Positions 40,989 to 51,116 are shown, numbered from the stretch's first letter. The stretch is DNA of 64,000 bases from Rhodoplanes sp963712435 (GCA_963712435.1 CAVQIB010000001.1:1-64000); one strand, 5' to 3'. A program made the numbers and translations. Notes: generated from the sequence alone by a model not told the origin.

Positions 40989-42201
40989 TTATCCCACGAC
41001 TTGACTGACCGACAGCAGCGCCGTCATGACCGAAACGATCAGGCCGCCAACGACGATGCTGATGGTCACGATTGCAGCCGGCCCGATGATCCCGACGATG
41101 CGGTCGAGCTGGCGCTGCAGCTTGGCTTCGTAGAATTCGGCGACGCGGCCGGAGAGCGTCGGCAGTTGCCCGGTTTCTTCGCCGAGCCGCAGCATGCGCA
41201 TCGGCCATCGCCGGCAGAATGGTTGACGCCGCGAGCGCGTCCGACAGCTTGCCGCCGTGCCGAACGCGGTCGGCCATCGCCGTCCAGACATCCGCTTTTC
41301 CGGTCGCCGTCATGATGTCGACCAGAATGCGCAGGGTCGCCGTCAGGGTCACGCCGCTGCCGAGCAGCAGTCCGAGATTGCGGCAGAACAGCGCGGTGCG
41401 GTGGAAGTCGAACACCGTGAGACGATCGGCAGCCGCGAGATCTCCGATATGACAGCGGCCCGAACGCCGGGCCTGCGCCACAGCAGCCAACCGGCGACGA
41501 TCGAGGCGCCGACGGCCGCCGTTATCTCCCCGCCATGGGCGCGCAGGAGGTCGGACAGCGCCATGAAGATCTCGACGACGGATCGGTCTTGGCGTTGAAA
41601 TCGTTCAGCACCGAAGAGAATTGCGGCAGCACAAAGACCACGAAGAAGATCAACACGCCGCCCGCCGCGAGCAGGACGAAGGCGGATAATGCATGGCGTC
41701 GGTGAGCTTGCGACGCAGCGCTTCGGCGCTGCTGCGCTCGCTCCCGACCGTCTCGAGGATGTGATCGAGCGTGCCGGACATTTCGCCGACTCGCACCAGC
41801 GCGACATACATCGGGGGAAAGAGCGCGGGATGGCGCGCCAGCGCCTCGGCGAAGCTCTCGCCCGATAGAATCGCGGCCCTGATCTTGAGCACCACCGGGC
41901 GCAGCCGGCCGACATCCATGTCATTGCCGAGCAGCTCCAAGCCGTCGTCGAGGCGCGCTCCGGCCTTCAGCAGCAGGGCGAGATCGCGGGTGAAAATGGT
42001 GACGTCCTCCGGACGCGGTCGCGACAAGGCGGCGAGCGACAACGAGAAGCCCGCGGCGCCGCTGCCGTCCAGCGCGGTCTCGATCGGAACCAGTCCGAGA
42101 TATTCGATCCGATGCGACACTTCGGAGGCGCTCGCGGCGGAGATCGAACCGGAGACGATCTCGCCGTTCTGGGTCAGCGCGCGATAGCGGAAATTCGGCA
42201 T
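40989..42201 (-). CDS. gspF: Type II secretion inner-membrane platform GspF, frame-broken
   Basis: About 403 residues, starting MPNFRYRALTQNGEIVSGSI. Two T2SF domains are seen: EDVTIFTRDLALLLKAGARL with GESFAEALARHPALFPPMYV, and TALFCRNLGLLLGSGVTLTA with GEETGQLPTLSGRVAEFYEA. Membrane helices follow each domain, the last being GGLIVSVMTALLSVSQVVG. The N-terminal 170 residues and the C-terminal 100 are continuous; three or four indels lie between. It starts 3 bases after the gspE stop. Confidence 0.9.
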
Positions 42202-42204
42202 GCG

Positions 42205-43904
42205 TCACCGCACCGTCGTCACGCGCAGGACCTCCGCCGGCGACGTCATGCCGCTGCGGCACTTGGCGACACCGTCGTCGACCATCGTCGTCATGCCGTT
42301 GCGCATCGGCGGACTTGTCGATCGACGTCCAGTCGACTGCGGCCTCGATCAGCCGGCGAACGTCGTCGGTCATTTCCAGAACCTCGAACACCCCGTTGCG
42401 GCCGCGATATCCGGTGCCGCCGCAGCGCTCGCAGCCGACCGGCTCGTAGATCGCTTCGCCGACGCTCGAAGCCGACCGCGCCATAGCGCGGATCGGCCGC
42501 CGATGTCGGACTCGGTCAGCTGCGCGGCTACCTTGCATCGATCGCACAGCTGCCGCACCAGCCGCTGCGCGATGACCGCCCGCAGCGTCGATCGCAGCAG
42601 AAACGCCTCGACGCCGAGATCGAGCAGCCGCGGCACCGCGGCTGCGGCGGTCTCGGTGTGCAGCGTGGTCAGCACGAGATGGCCGGTCAGCGCGGCGTGA
42701 ATCGCGATATGGGCGGTCTCCGGCGTCGCGCACTTCGCCGACCATGATGACGTCGGGGTCCTGGCGGACGAAGGAGCGCAGCGCGGTCGCGAAGGTCAGT
42801 CCGATCGACGGCTTCGACCTGCGATTGGTTGATGCCGGAATTTCGTATTCGACCGGGTCCTCGATGGTCAGGATCTTGCGGGTCGGCTCGTTGAGGATCG
42901 ACAGGATGGTCGCGAGCGTCGTGGTCTTGCCGCTGCCGGTCGGCCCGGTGACGACGATCATGCCGTGCGGCAACGTCAGCAGGCGACGCAACTTGCTTTC
43001 ATCGTTCGCGCCAAAGCCGAGCTTCTCGATGGCGAGCAGGCCGCGATCCTTGCGGCAGCAGGCGGATGACCGCGCGACTCGCCGTGCTGCGTCGGCATGA
43101 TCGCGACGCGCACATCGATTTCCGAGCGCGCGACGCGAACGCGCGCGGCGCCGTCCTGCGGCAGCCGCCGCTCGGCGATGTTGAGGCCCGCCAGAATCTT
43201 GATGCGCGAGATGACGGCCTGCGGCAGCACGCCGGGCGGAGCCGGAACGATGCCGCAGCAGGCCGTCGACCCGCATCCGCATGACGAGCCCGGTCCGGGA
43301 CGGCTCGATGTGGATGTCGCTCGCGCGCAGCTCGACCGCGCGTCTCGAACAGATCGTTGACCGCGCGCACAACCGGCGCGCCGCTCGCCAGATCGCGCAG
43401 GCTGTCGATATCGTCTTCCCGGACGGCGCCGCTTCCGCCCCCTCGCCCGGCTTCGTCTGGTCGTCGCCAAGCCGCCGGTCGAGCAGCGGTCGCGATGTCC
43501 TCGAACGACGCGACATGAACCGCGAGCGGCTCGCCGAGCACGATGATCGCAGCCTGTATCGCCGCGGAATCGCTCGGATCGGCGACCGCGATGAGCCGCG
43601 CGCCGGCCGCGGCTTCGCACGGGAAGATCGTCATCTCGCGCAAGAAGCGGCGCGAGAACTCCTGGACGAGCGGACGCGCGTCGAGCAGATCCGGCAGCCT
43701 GGCGCGCGGCAGGTCGCAGAACCGCGCGACCTCATCGGCGAAGTCGGCGGCGGACAGCTCGCTGCGCTCCCACAGCTTTCGGAGACGAGATTCACCGTCG
43801 GGGGCCTCCGTCGGCGCGTCGTCGGCGTGCGCCTGACCCGGAAACCGGATCGTCTCGCTGAAATGCTTGACGAGATCGCTTGTTATCACCGCCGCCATCT
43901 TCAT
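42205..43904 (-). CDS. gspE: Type II secretion assembly ATPase GspE, frame-broken
   Basis: About 565 residues; cytoplasmic hexameric ATPase driving pseudopilus assembly. The N-terminal domain includes FADEVARFCDLPRARLPDLL and FSRRFLREMTIFPCEAAAGA. The catalytic part has RASDIHIEPSRTGLVMRMRV, Walker A VTGPTGSGKTTTLATI, the Asp box ILTIEDPVEYEIP, Walker B QDPDVIMVGEVRD, and a zinc site with CDRCK and CERCGGTGYRGRNGVFEVLE. The ATG at 43904 (MKMAAVITSD) is preferred over a GTG at 43922 because it follows GGAACG. Four or more indels interrupt the frame. It is divergent from gspD, with a 270-base promoter region between. Confidence 0.92.
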
Positions 43905-44174
43905 CGTTCCGGGAGAGACCACGCATAACGATATTATGGTATAGTCTAATTATCGCCGAAATTTGGTGGTGAAAATGTGACGCGTCTATCGATTGAACGG
44001 AGCGGCTTCATAGAAAATTTCCGCCAGTCCGTCCGAATCTTGGCACGAGAGACGCACGGCCGCGAGGCACGGTCGGGTCGACACGATATGCTCATGAATT
44101 ATCGTATGTCTGTCACAGAGGGCGACTAAGAACGCAAGTTCAGTATCTGCGACCGCGGCGCTACGGGAGCGTAA
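43905..44174. promoter_or_regulatory. Divergent promoter region of the gsp genes
   Basis: 270 bases between gspE (minus) and gspD (plus). The stretch 43923-43960 is strongly AT-rich and carries ATGGTA at 43936-43941; another AT-rich patch at 44085-44110 includes TTATCGTATG, close to the ten-base motif found upstream of other operons here. No gene is supported on either strand. Confidence 0.5.
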
Positions 44175-46578
44175 ATGATACGAGTAGGACAATCCGTGCG
44201 CCGACAGACAGCACGCCGCATCGACGTCCGCACCATTTCCCTCGCACTCAGCATTGCGCTGCTCGGCGCGTGCAATGTGCTGCCGGTGGAGCCCATCGAA
44301 AGAGTGAGATCGCTCGACCTCTTGCCGCGGTCCCCGACCCAAGTCGGCCAGGAGCGGCCGAGCACCGGATATGGCGTCAGGCCCAGCGTCGTTTTCGGCG
44401 TCGGAAGAGCCGCCGGTCGGGTCGGTTCGGCAGCAATCGACCGCCGGCGGCGACGGCTACGATCTGAATTTCGAAAACACGCCGGTCGCGTCGGTCGCCA
44501 AGGTCATTCTCGGCGATATTCTCGGCGTCGGCTACACCATCGATGCGCGCGTGCAGGGCACGGTAACGCTCGCGTCCGGCCGGCCGGTTTCGAAGTCGGA
44601 TATCGCTTTCGTGCTGGAGAACGCGCTGCGGCTGAGCGGCGTCGCGCTGGTCCGCGACAGCACCGGCTATCGCCTCATGCCGCAGGCCGACGCCGTCGGC
44701 GCGGGCGGATTCGACGCCGCCGATCGCGCCGAGCCGGGCCATGGCGTCTCGGTCGTGCCGCTGCAATACGTGTCGGCCCAGACGGTCCTCAAGCTGGTCG
44801 ACAGCTTCGCAACCAAGGCCGGGATGGTGCGAGTCGATCCCGCTCGCAACCTCGTCCTGATCCAGGGCAGCGGGAGCGAGCGCCGGAACGCCGTCAACGT
44901 CGTGCTCAATTTCGATGCCGACTGGATGCGCGGTCAATCGGTCGGCGTCTTCCCGGTGCAAAACAGCGCGCCCGAGCCGGTCATTTCCGAGATTGGAAAA
45001 GATCATGGATTCCGGCGAGGGCGGACTGAGCCAGAACCTGGTCAAGTTCCAATCAATCAGCCGAATGAACGCGGTGCTCGCGGTGACCCGCAAGCCGGAG
45101 GCGCTTCGCCAGGTCCAGACCTGGATTCGCCGCCTCGACGCGGCCGACACCGCGCGCTCGGGCGTGCACGTCTACCGGGTGAAATTCGGCGAAGCGCGCA
45201 ACATGGCGGCCTGCTCAACGAATATTTTCCTGGGCGGCGGCGGTTCGACCTCCTCGCTCGACAGCACGGCGGGTCAGATCGCGCCCGGGTCGGGGCTTTC
45301 CTCGAGTTCGAGCGCAAGCTCCGCCACCAATCGCCTATCGGCCGGTGGCGGCGGCTCCCAATCCTCCAGCAGCGGGCTTGGCGGGCGCTCACAGCAACAG
45401 TCCGGCGGGAGCGGATCCGGGTCGGGATCCAGCGGTGCCGCTGCGTCCCGGGCGGTCTTGCCGCCGCGACCGGGAGCAGCGCTCAGCCGGGCAGTTTCTT
45501 CGAAAATCGCGGCGGCGGTCTGTTCGACAGCCGGGGCGGGGGCGGCACGGGGGCGGGACGAGCGGCGGCAATGCGCCCCTGCTGCAGAGCAACGTCCGCA
45601 TCACGGCCGACAGCGTCAACAACTCGCTGCTGATCTATGCGAGCCAGCCGGACTTCAGCATCATCGAGAGACGATCCGCCAGATCGACCGGCCGCAGCTG
45701 CAAGTCGGCATCGAAGCCACCATCGCCGAAGTCACGCTCAACGACGACCTGAGCTATGGCGTGCAGTTCTTCCTCGCAAGCCGCAATATCGGCCTGCCGG
45801 CCGATACCGGCTCCGCCCTCAACACCACCGCCCTCAGCGGTCCCGCGGCGGCCACCGCCGCAACCACGGCGGCGAGCGCCGCCGGAAGCGTCGTCAATGC
45901 ATTCATCAATCGCGCCCTTCCTGGCTTCAATTTCCTGATCGGGCCCGAACTGTCCCCCAATACGATTCTCGACGCGCTGCACACCGTGACCGACGTCAAG
46001 GTGCTGTCCAATCCCTCGGTGGTCGTGATCGACAACCAGGTGGCGACATTGCAGGTCGGCGACGAGGTGCCGTTCTCGACCGGCAGCGCCACCGTGCTGA
46101 CCACCAGCAACACGGTGGTCAACACCATCGACTATCGCAACACCGGCATCATCCTGCGCGTGCTGCCGCGCGTCAATGCCAACGGCAATGTTCGGCTCGA
46201 TATCGAGCAGGAGATCAGCAACGTCCCGCAACGTCGGCAGCACCGAGCACGCTGACGCCGACAATCTCGCAGCGCAAGGTGCGCAGCTCGATTGCGGTGG
46301 CGAGCGGCCAGACCGTGCTGCTTGCCGGCCTGATCAGCGAACGCCAAGCGGGGAATCGCGCGGGCGTCCCGCTGCTCGACCAAATCCCGTTGATCGGCGA
46401 GGCCTTCTCGCACAGAGACCGGGGTATCATACGCACCGAATTGATCATCTTCATCCGGCCGCAGATCATTCGCGATAGCGTCGATGCGCATTTCGTCGCG
46501 GAGGAACTGCGCACCAAAATGCGCGGCTCTCTCGGCGCGGTCGGACCCGATGTTCGCATTCTGCCGAATTACCGATAG
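44175..46578 (+). CDS. gspD: Type II secretion secretin GspD, frame-broken
   Basis: About 800 residues. The start at 44175 follows GGGAGCG and opens a lipoprotein-like signal (ISLALSIALLGACNVLPVEP). N-domains: YDLNFENTPVASVAKVILGD, LVRDSTGYRLMPQADAVG, VDSFATKAGMVRVDPARNLV. A Ser/Gly-rich low-complexity insert spans about 45230-45550. The secretin core follows: VGIEATIAEVTLNDDLSYGV, VKVLSNPSVVVIDNQVATLQ, QVGDEVPFSTG, ILRVLPRVNANGNVRLDIEQ, VRSSIAVASGQTVLLAGLIS and FIRPQIIRDSVDAHFVAEEL. At least five indels break the frame. Forms the outer-membrane channel of the system; gspE-N lie on the opposite strand. Confidence 0.93.
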
Positions 46579-46624
46579 GCGCCGCGTACGGGAACGACGA
46601 AGCGGAACGATCAGGAGCAGGAAC

Positions 46625-47122
46625 GTGCGAAAATCAGCCAGAATCATTCTCGTCGCGGCGGCGCTCGGCCTCGGAATGACGACCTTCGCGCGCGCCGACG
46701 CCCTCGCCGCCGGCAGGGGCGCGTTCGCGCGCCAGGACTATGTAACGGCCGCCCGACTCCTCGGCCCGCTCGCGGAACGCGGCAATCCCCAAGCTCAAAT
46801 GCTGCTCGGCTTCATGTTCGCCACCGGCCAGGGCGTTCCCCAGAATTACGACGCCGCGACCTACTGGTACCGCCGATCCGCCGAACAGGGGAACACCTCC
46901 GCCCAGTCGCTGCTTGGCCTGATGTACGACAAGGGACACGGTGTCCCGCTCAACGACATCGCCGCGTATAAGTGGTTGAACCTGGCGGCGGCGGGCGCGC
47001 CGAAGCGCTCGCGGGAATACTACCTGCGGCTCCGCGATGCGGTGGCGTCGAAAATGACGCGCGGACAGATCGAATATGGTCAGTATCTGGCGCTCGAATG
47101 GGCGGATCGGCCGCGGTTCTGA
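46625..47122 (+). CDS. Sel1-like repeat protein, secreted
   Basis: 165 residues, starting at GTG 46625 after GGAGCAGGAAC. Signal peptide SARIILVAAALGLGMTTFARA. Three Sel1/TPR-like units follow, with AARLLGPLAERGNPQAQMLL, GFMFATGQGVPQNYDAATYW and LLGLMYDKGHGVPLNDIAAY as the diagnostic Ala/Gly/Leu patterns. Such repeats mediate protein-protein contacts. It lies 46 bases after gspD on the same strand, so it is probably co-transcribed with the secretin and could be a pilotin-like or assembly helper (inference). Confidence 0.85.
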   Translation: MRKSARIILVAAALGLGMTTFARADALAAGRGAFARQDYVTAARLLGPLAERGNPQAQMLLGFMFATGQGVPQNYDAATYWYRRSAEQGNTSAQSLLGLMYDKGHGVPLNDIAAYKWLNLAAAGAPKRSREYYLRLRDAVASKMTRGQIEYGQYLALEWADRPRF

Positions 47123-47157
47123 ACCGCGCGCGGCGCCTTCACCGCATGGCGAGGACG

Positions 47158-47766
47158 TCAAAGCGACTGGAGGACCGTCGCTTCCAAGAGCCAGCCGAAC
47201 CAGATGGCCGGGGCAAAAAACAAGCCGAACGGCAGCGCGCTGGTCGCCCGGAGCGGACGACGACATATGTAGCGCCGGACCGCATAGGCGGCGAGCGCCG
47301 AGAGCGCGGCGATTTCGATCGCGATCGGAATGACCGGCCAATCCAGCCAAGCTCCGGCCACCGCGGCGAGCTTGACGTCACCCAGGCCGATCCCCTCGCG
47401 GCCGCGGTACCGGGCATAAAGCGCACGCAGGACGAAGAAGGATAGCGCGACCAGCGCGGCGCGGAGCGCTGCGCCCCCTACGGCGGCCGCCAGGGTCTCC
47501 CCTTCGCTCGCCCACGCCGCATGGCTGAACCCAAGGGCGAGCCCTGCCGCGTTCAACGGATCGGGGATGATGAACCGCCGTGCGTCCGTGGCGGCGATTG
47601 CAAGCATCGTCAGCGCAAGGCCAGCCCCGAGCACGCCAGCCGCGCCGGGAACGGCGGCGACGCTACTGATGATCGCTACGGCGCTTGCGACGAGGAGCGC
47701 CGTATCGATCCTGATCACGAGCCCCCTTGCAATGGCCGCTTTTCGGCCGAGCGTCATTCGGTGCAT
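47158..47766 (-). CDS. Minimal A24 prepilin peptidase
   Basis: 202 residues, polytopic membrane aspartyl protease that would cleave the leader of GspG-K pseudopilins. The two catalytic aspartates are seen in AATDARRFIIPD and GLGDVKLAAV. Hydrophobic segments fill the rest. The N-terminal methyltransferase and zinc Cys4 region of full-length PilD/GspO is missing, as in CpaA-type enzymes, so N-methylation of the pseudopilins would need another protein or not occur. The ATG at 47766 follows AGCGGAGA; the longer open frame to 47880 runs through a terminator and is rejected. It is convergent with the Sel1 gene. Confidence 0.88.
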   Translation of the reverse strand: MHRMTLGRKAAIARGLVIRIDTALLVASAVAIISSVAAVPGAAGVLGAGLALTMLAIAATDARRFIIPDPLNAAGLALGFSHAAWASEGETLAAAVGGAALRAALVALSFFVLRALYARYRGREGIGLGDVKLAAVAGAWLDWPVIPIAIEIAALSALAAYAVRRYICRRPLRATSALPFGLFFAPAIWFGWLLEATVLQSL

Positions 47767-47792
47767 TCTCCGCTGCTCGATCGACAAGAAAA

Positions 47793-47822
47793 ATGTGCGC
47801 CCGGCGGGCGCCGGGCGCACAT
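47793..47822 (-). terminator. Rho-independent terminator downstream of the PstS-like gene
   Basis: A perfect 14-base inverted repeat (ATGTGCGCCCGGCG and its complement) with a 2-base centre, followed on the minus strand by TTTTTCTT. It lies 30 bases after the stop of the PstS-like gene and just before the prepilin peptidase start, so it separates the two transcripts. Plus-strand reading also ends in CCCCCTTTTC, so it may work both ways. Confidence 0.88.
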
Positions 47823-47852
47823 CCCCCTTTTCAGGAGTTGTCGAACGACCGA

Positions 47853-49404
47853 TCAGGCGCCCGGGCCGACGCCGGCGCAAGCGCCGCCGCCCGCGGCGCC
47901 CATGGCGGAGGCACCGGTGGTCACGAGTGCAACGATTTCATTATACCATGCGTCCGTGACCGGAGCGAAACCCTGACTCCGCATGATGGTCTTCGCCGCC
48001 GCGTTCCCGTAATGGAACGTGAGATAGCTGAAGATCCCGCTGAGAGTGGCCGGCGCCGGGTCGTAGCATTGATAGAGGTTGAGGAACGTAAACCCGACGA
48101 TCGGATACGAACCCGGCAGGATCGGATTCGGCACCACCGCTTGCGTGCTCCAGTTCAACGGATTGATGCGCGAGGTACTGTCGAAGCGCGGGAAGGCGGA
48201 CGCAATCGCCGTCTCCGCAGTGGTGTCCGTCGGCGGCTGGAACAGGCCGGTCGCGTTGTCGAGGTCGTACTGAGACTGCAGGTTGGCGTTCTTCGGACCG
48301 GTGGGAACGATCGGCTGCGTGAAGTCAGTGGTCGAGTAGCCGATTGCGCCGTTGGTCGACTGGACCGCGGCGACGACGCCCGCGTTGCCGCTGCCGGCGG
48401 CGAAGGTGCCGGGGACCGCCGGGATCGACGCCGCCGCACTGGTTGGTGCCGAGATCCTCCCAGTTCAGCGCATTGGCGGCGCGGTAGATTACAGCCGGGC
48501 ACGGCCCTGCCCCGACGCTCCGGTCGGATCCACGGGAACGCCCACGACGCAATCGTCGGATCGCTTTCGCTGTTAGGACCGAACTCACCGATGCATTGGG
48601 CGAACATCGCCTGGGCGAAAACGAAGGTCGTTCCGCTGCCGTCGGACCGATGCACGACGGTGATCGGCCCGGCGCCGAGCGGCACGCCGCCATTGAGCGC
48701 CGTCAGGGTCGGATTGCTCCACTGGGTGATGTGGCCGGAGAAAATGCCGCACAGGGCCTTGCGCGACAGGTTGAGGCCGCTGCTTCCGCCCGCCGGGGTC
48801 GGATTGACGATGTTGAGCGGCGCGCCTGTTCCATCATTTCCGTTGAACGGGATCGAAACAGAACCCGCGAAAGCGGGCAGCTGCAGCAGCAGTCCATACT
48901 TTGCGGGGTTGCCCTTCGTAACCCAGTCCGCCGCGTCGGCCGCGTTCCAGGTGTCATCGCTGCCGGCGAAATGGCAGCTGGGATAACCGTATGCCGGCAA
49001 CTGGCTTGACACATACGGGACCGCGTTGGCGGCCGCCGGCGTGCCGAGCCCCGTCGCGGCGCTGCTGCAGTCATGGTTCTTGATTGCGCGCTTGCCGCCG
49101 CCCGAACCGACCGGAGCGTAAAGGATCTGCGCCATCACTCCGCTCGCATTGCCAGCCGGATTTGGGCACGCCGGGGCGATCGGGAACGGCGCGAGAAAGC
49201 CCGTCGGGCCGCCCGCCGGCGGGTTGCCGTCGACCGGCGTGTGCCAGCAGTCGAACAGATACCGATAGACCGGGGCCGGGAACGTCGCGCCACCGCCATA
49301 GATCGCCTGAGCGTTGCCGGTGTCGACGAGACCGACGCAACCCATCAGGGCCCCTGTCGCCATGAGGCCGATTTCAGATTTCGCATGCCTTGATCTCCGT
49401 TGCA
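47853..49404 (-). CDS. PstS-like phosphate-binding protein, possibly a type II secretion substrate; one region frame-broken
   Basis: About 515 residues. The start at 49404 (MQRRSRHAKSE) is followed by a hydrophobic segment (IGLMATGALMGCVGLVD) and the family opening IYGGGATFPAPVYRYLFDCW. Further matches are LNLSRKALCGIFSGHITQWS, ITVVHRSDGSGTTFVFAQAM and, after the shift, NGAIGYSTTDFTQPIV and PNPILPGSYPIVGFTFLNLY. Indels fall between about 48430 and 48530. It is larger than a typical PstS and no pstCAB permease genes are near. PstS/DING-type proteins are known type II secretion substrates in Pseudomonas; its position beside the gsp genes and prepilin peptidase makes that plausible here (inference). 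Confidence 0.75.
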
Positions 49405-49735
49405 TAGGCAGACCCCCAACCGCCGCTAGGGCACCTCGTCGGGAATGATATATACCATACCGATGATATATGAACGCTACGCTAGCCTTTTGTGAAATGT
49501 GTTCTCTGTATGGTTTTATCGCGATTTCAAATGATACGCGATCGCATCGACGTCCTGTCGGCGTAAAATATGGGCTGTGGTACGATATCCTCACCGGCTC
49601 TCACGAGCCGGTCGCCGGCCGAGGCGCAGGCGTTCGATCTTTTGTCGTGCTGTCGGCGACTTTGCCCAGCAACGCGTGGACGAGGATGCTCAGGAACGAC
49701 AACATTCCCGAGCAGGAGGGCGGGCTGCGCCGAAT
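49405..49735. other. Region upstream of the PstS-like gene
   Basis: About 330 bases. The first 90 are AT-rich and contain the direct repeats described separately. The remainder shows GC-rich sequence with open frames on both strands but no ribosome site or recognisable protein; part may belong to the decayed Fe-S gene that follows. Confidence 0.4.
49445..49471 (-). promoter_or_regulatory. Direct repeat ATGATATAT x2 upstream of the PstS-like gene
   Basis: ATGATATAT occurs at 49445-49453 and 49463-49471, 18 bases apart, with TACCAT between them. The block lies 41-67 bases upstream of the PstS-like start and is the most AT-rich part of the gap, so it probably overlaps the promoter. It does not resemble the 11-base-spaced Pho box. 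Confidence 0.45.
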
Positions 49736-49945
49736 CTCGACCCACGCGACAAGGCGGTCGGATCTGGTGACGGAAGCAGCGGCGCTTGCATCAAGCGCTG
49801 TCCGGTCGGCGCGATCAGCGACTCGGGCAAGGATAGCCGCATTGGCATGACGAACGGCGACCAGAACATCCACCGGCCTGCGCCGCGTGGGGCTGCGTCG
49901 TGCGGGCAGTGCCAGACCAATCTGCCGTGCACTGATCGAATTTGA
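49736..49945 (+). pseudogene. C-terminal remnant of a ferredoxin-like Fe-S protein
   Basis: In one plus-strand frame the sequence reads GACIKRCPVGAISDSGKDSR, then after about 20 residues CGQCQTNLPCTDRI and a stop at 49945. This matches the paired cysteine clusters of ferredoxin-like proteins related to epoxyqueuosine reductase (CxxCxxRCPxGAI... and CGxCQTxVPC). One cysteine of the first cluster and the spacing before the second are altered, and no N-terminal part of the protein can be found upstream, so I read it as a decayed gene. Confidence 0.5.
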
Positions 49946-50002
49946 GCGCCAAGCCGTCGTAAGCCGTCGGATGATTGACGTGGAATTGACCGATCTCCTG
50001 CC

Positions 50003-50086
50003 GTCGTCGCCCGCGAAAGCGGCCTATCCAGTAAACATCAGTCAGGATCCATGCTTACTGGATGCCCTCGCTTCCGCGGGGCATGA
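50003..50086. repeat. Palindromic intergenic element
   Basis: Two imperfect inverted arms of about 35 bases (50003-50037 and 50051-50086) flank a 13-base centre. The right arm contains TTACTGGATGCCC and CGCGGGGCATGAC, and the left arm the matching CCCGCGAAAGC and TCCAGTAA. This is the style of short mobile palindromic elements scattered between genes in Bradyrhizobium and relatives. It would fold into a long hairpin in RNA. Confidence 0.65.
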
Positions 50087-50141
50087 CAACTGAGGTTCGA
50101 ACGACGTGGCGTCAGAGATGAAGAGCGCCGCGAACGAGGAG

Positions 50142-51116
50142 CTATGGGCGCAGCAACAGCTGTTCCGAGCACTCCAGCCGCCACGAGAGCCCCTCCGGAC
50201 CGAACACCAGTCCGCTCTCGCTGTCCGGCGAATCTTTCGCGATCCGGCTCAGCAGCTTATGACCGAAGCCTTCATAGGCCGGAGGATCGACCGGCGGCCC
50301 TCCCCGCTCTTCCCACGACAGGCGAAATTTCTTCGTCCGCTCCCGGTCCACATCCCAGCGGATGACGACGCGTCCTTCGGGGGACGATAACGAGCCGTAT
50401 TTCACCGCATTGATCGCGAGCTCGTGCAAAGCAAGCCCGATATTCTGCGCCGCTTCTGGATGAAGCATGATTGGCGGCCCCGCGGCGTCGATGCGCGCGG
50501 CGGTGTCGGTGAAAGGCTCGAGCTGAGCGATGATGAGCGCTTCGATCGACGCGCCCGCCCATCCCCGCTCGACCAGCAGGTCATGGCAGCGGGCGATCGC
50601 CATCAGGCGGCTTTCGAACTGCGTCTGGAACGCGCCGAAGCTTGTCGCTCTTTGCACCGTCTGATTGGCGATGGCGAGCACGACCATCAGGAGATTCTTG
50701 GAACGATGCGACAGCTCGTTCATGATGAAATGGATATGCTCCTCGTTCCGTTTGCGCTCGCTTATGTCGACGACGGAAGCGACCACGAACGCGCGGTCTT
50801 CGGAGCGGAAGGGGTTGATGCCGATCTCGACCGGGAACTCATTCCCGTTCTTGCCGCGCCCATACAGGTCGCGCCCGGCTCCCATCGGCCGCGGTCGCGG
50901 GTTGCTTGCGAACGTCTCTCGGAACCCGGTATGCGCCGTGCGAAACCGCTCCGGAATCAAAATCTCGACAGGCTGTCCGATCAGTTCCCCACGCGAATAG
51001 CCGAAGAGCTTTTCGATTTGCGCGTTGACGAAGGTGATTGCTCCGGCCTGATCGACAACAATCATGCCGTTCGGCGCCGCCTCAAACAGAAGGCGAAACT
51101 GGTCGTCGCGGATCAT
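50142..51116 (-). CDS. PAS domain-containing HWE-family sensor histidine kinase
   Basis: 324 residues. An N-terminal PAS domain (FRLLFEAAPNGMIVVDQAGA, FVNAQIEKLFGYSRGELIGQ, GNEFPVEIGINPFRSEDRAF) ends in the VVDISERKRNE linker. The HWE kinase core has the phospho-acceptor motif ELSHRSKNLLMVVLAIANQT, the N box LALHELAINAVKYGSLSSPE and the family's RLSWEERGGPPV followed by GFGHKLLSRI. The start at 51116 (MIRDDQFRLL) begins directly at the PAS domain; the longer open frame upstream is basic junk. No membrane segment: a soluble sensor, possibly redox or light if the PAS binds a cofactor. No response regulator gene is adjacent. Confidence 0.92.
   Translation of the reverse strand: MIRDDQFRLLFEAAPNGMIVVDQAGAITFVNAQIEKLFGYSRGELIGQPVEILIPERFRTAHTGFRETFASNPRPRPMGAGRDLYGRGKNGNEFPVEIGINPFRSEDRAFVVASVVDISERKRNEEHIHFIMNELSHRSKNLLMVVLAIANQTVQRATSFGAFQTQFESRLMAIARCHDLLVERGWAGASIEALIIAQLEPFTDTAARIDAAGPPIMLHPEAAQNIGLALHELAINAVKYGSLSSPEGRVVIRWDVDRERTKKFRLSWEERGGPPVDPPAYEGFGHKLLSRIAKDSPDSESGLVFGPEGLSWRLECSEQLLLRP

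Noticed and set aside
42205..43904. gspE as a pseudogene
   Set aside because: All ATPase motifs and the zinc site are present in order, and the breaks fall in a tract where every gene is broken, which points to sequence errors.
50003..50086. CRISPR or riboswitch
   Set aside because: Only one inverted pair with no regularly spaced repeats, and no flanking gene on the matching strand; it fits a palindromic mobile element.
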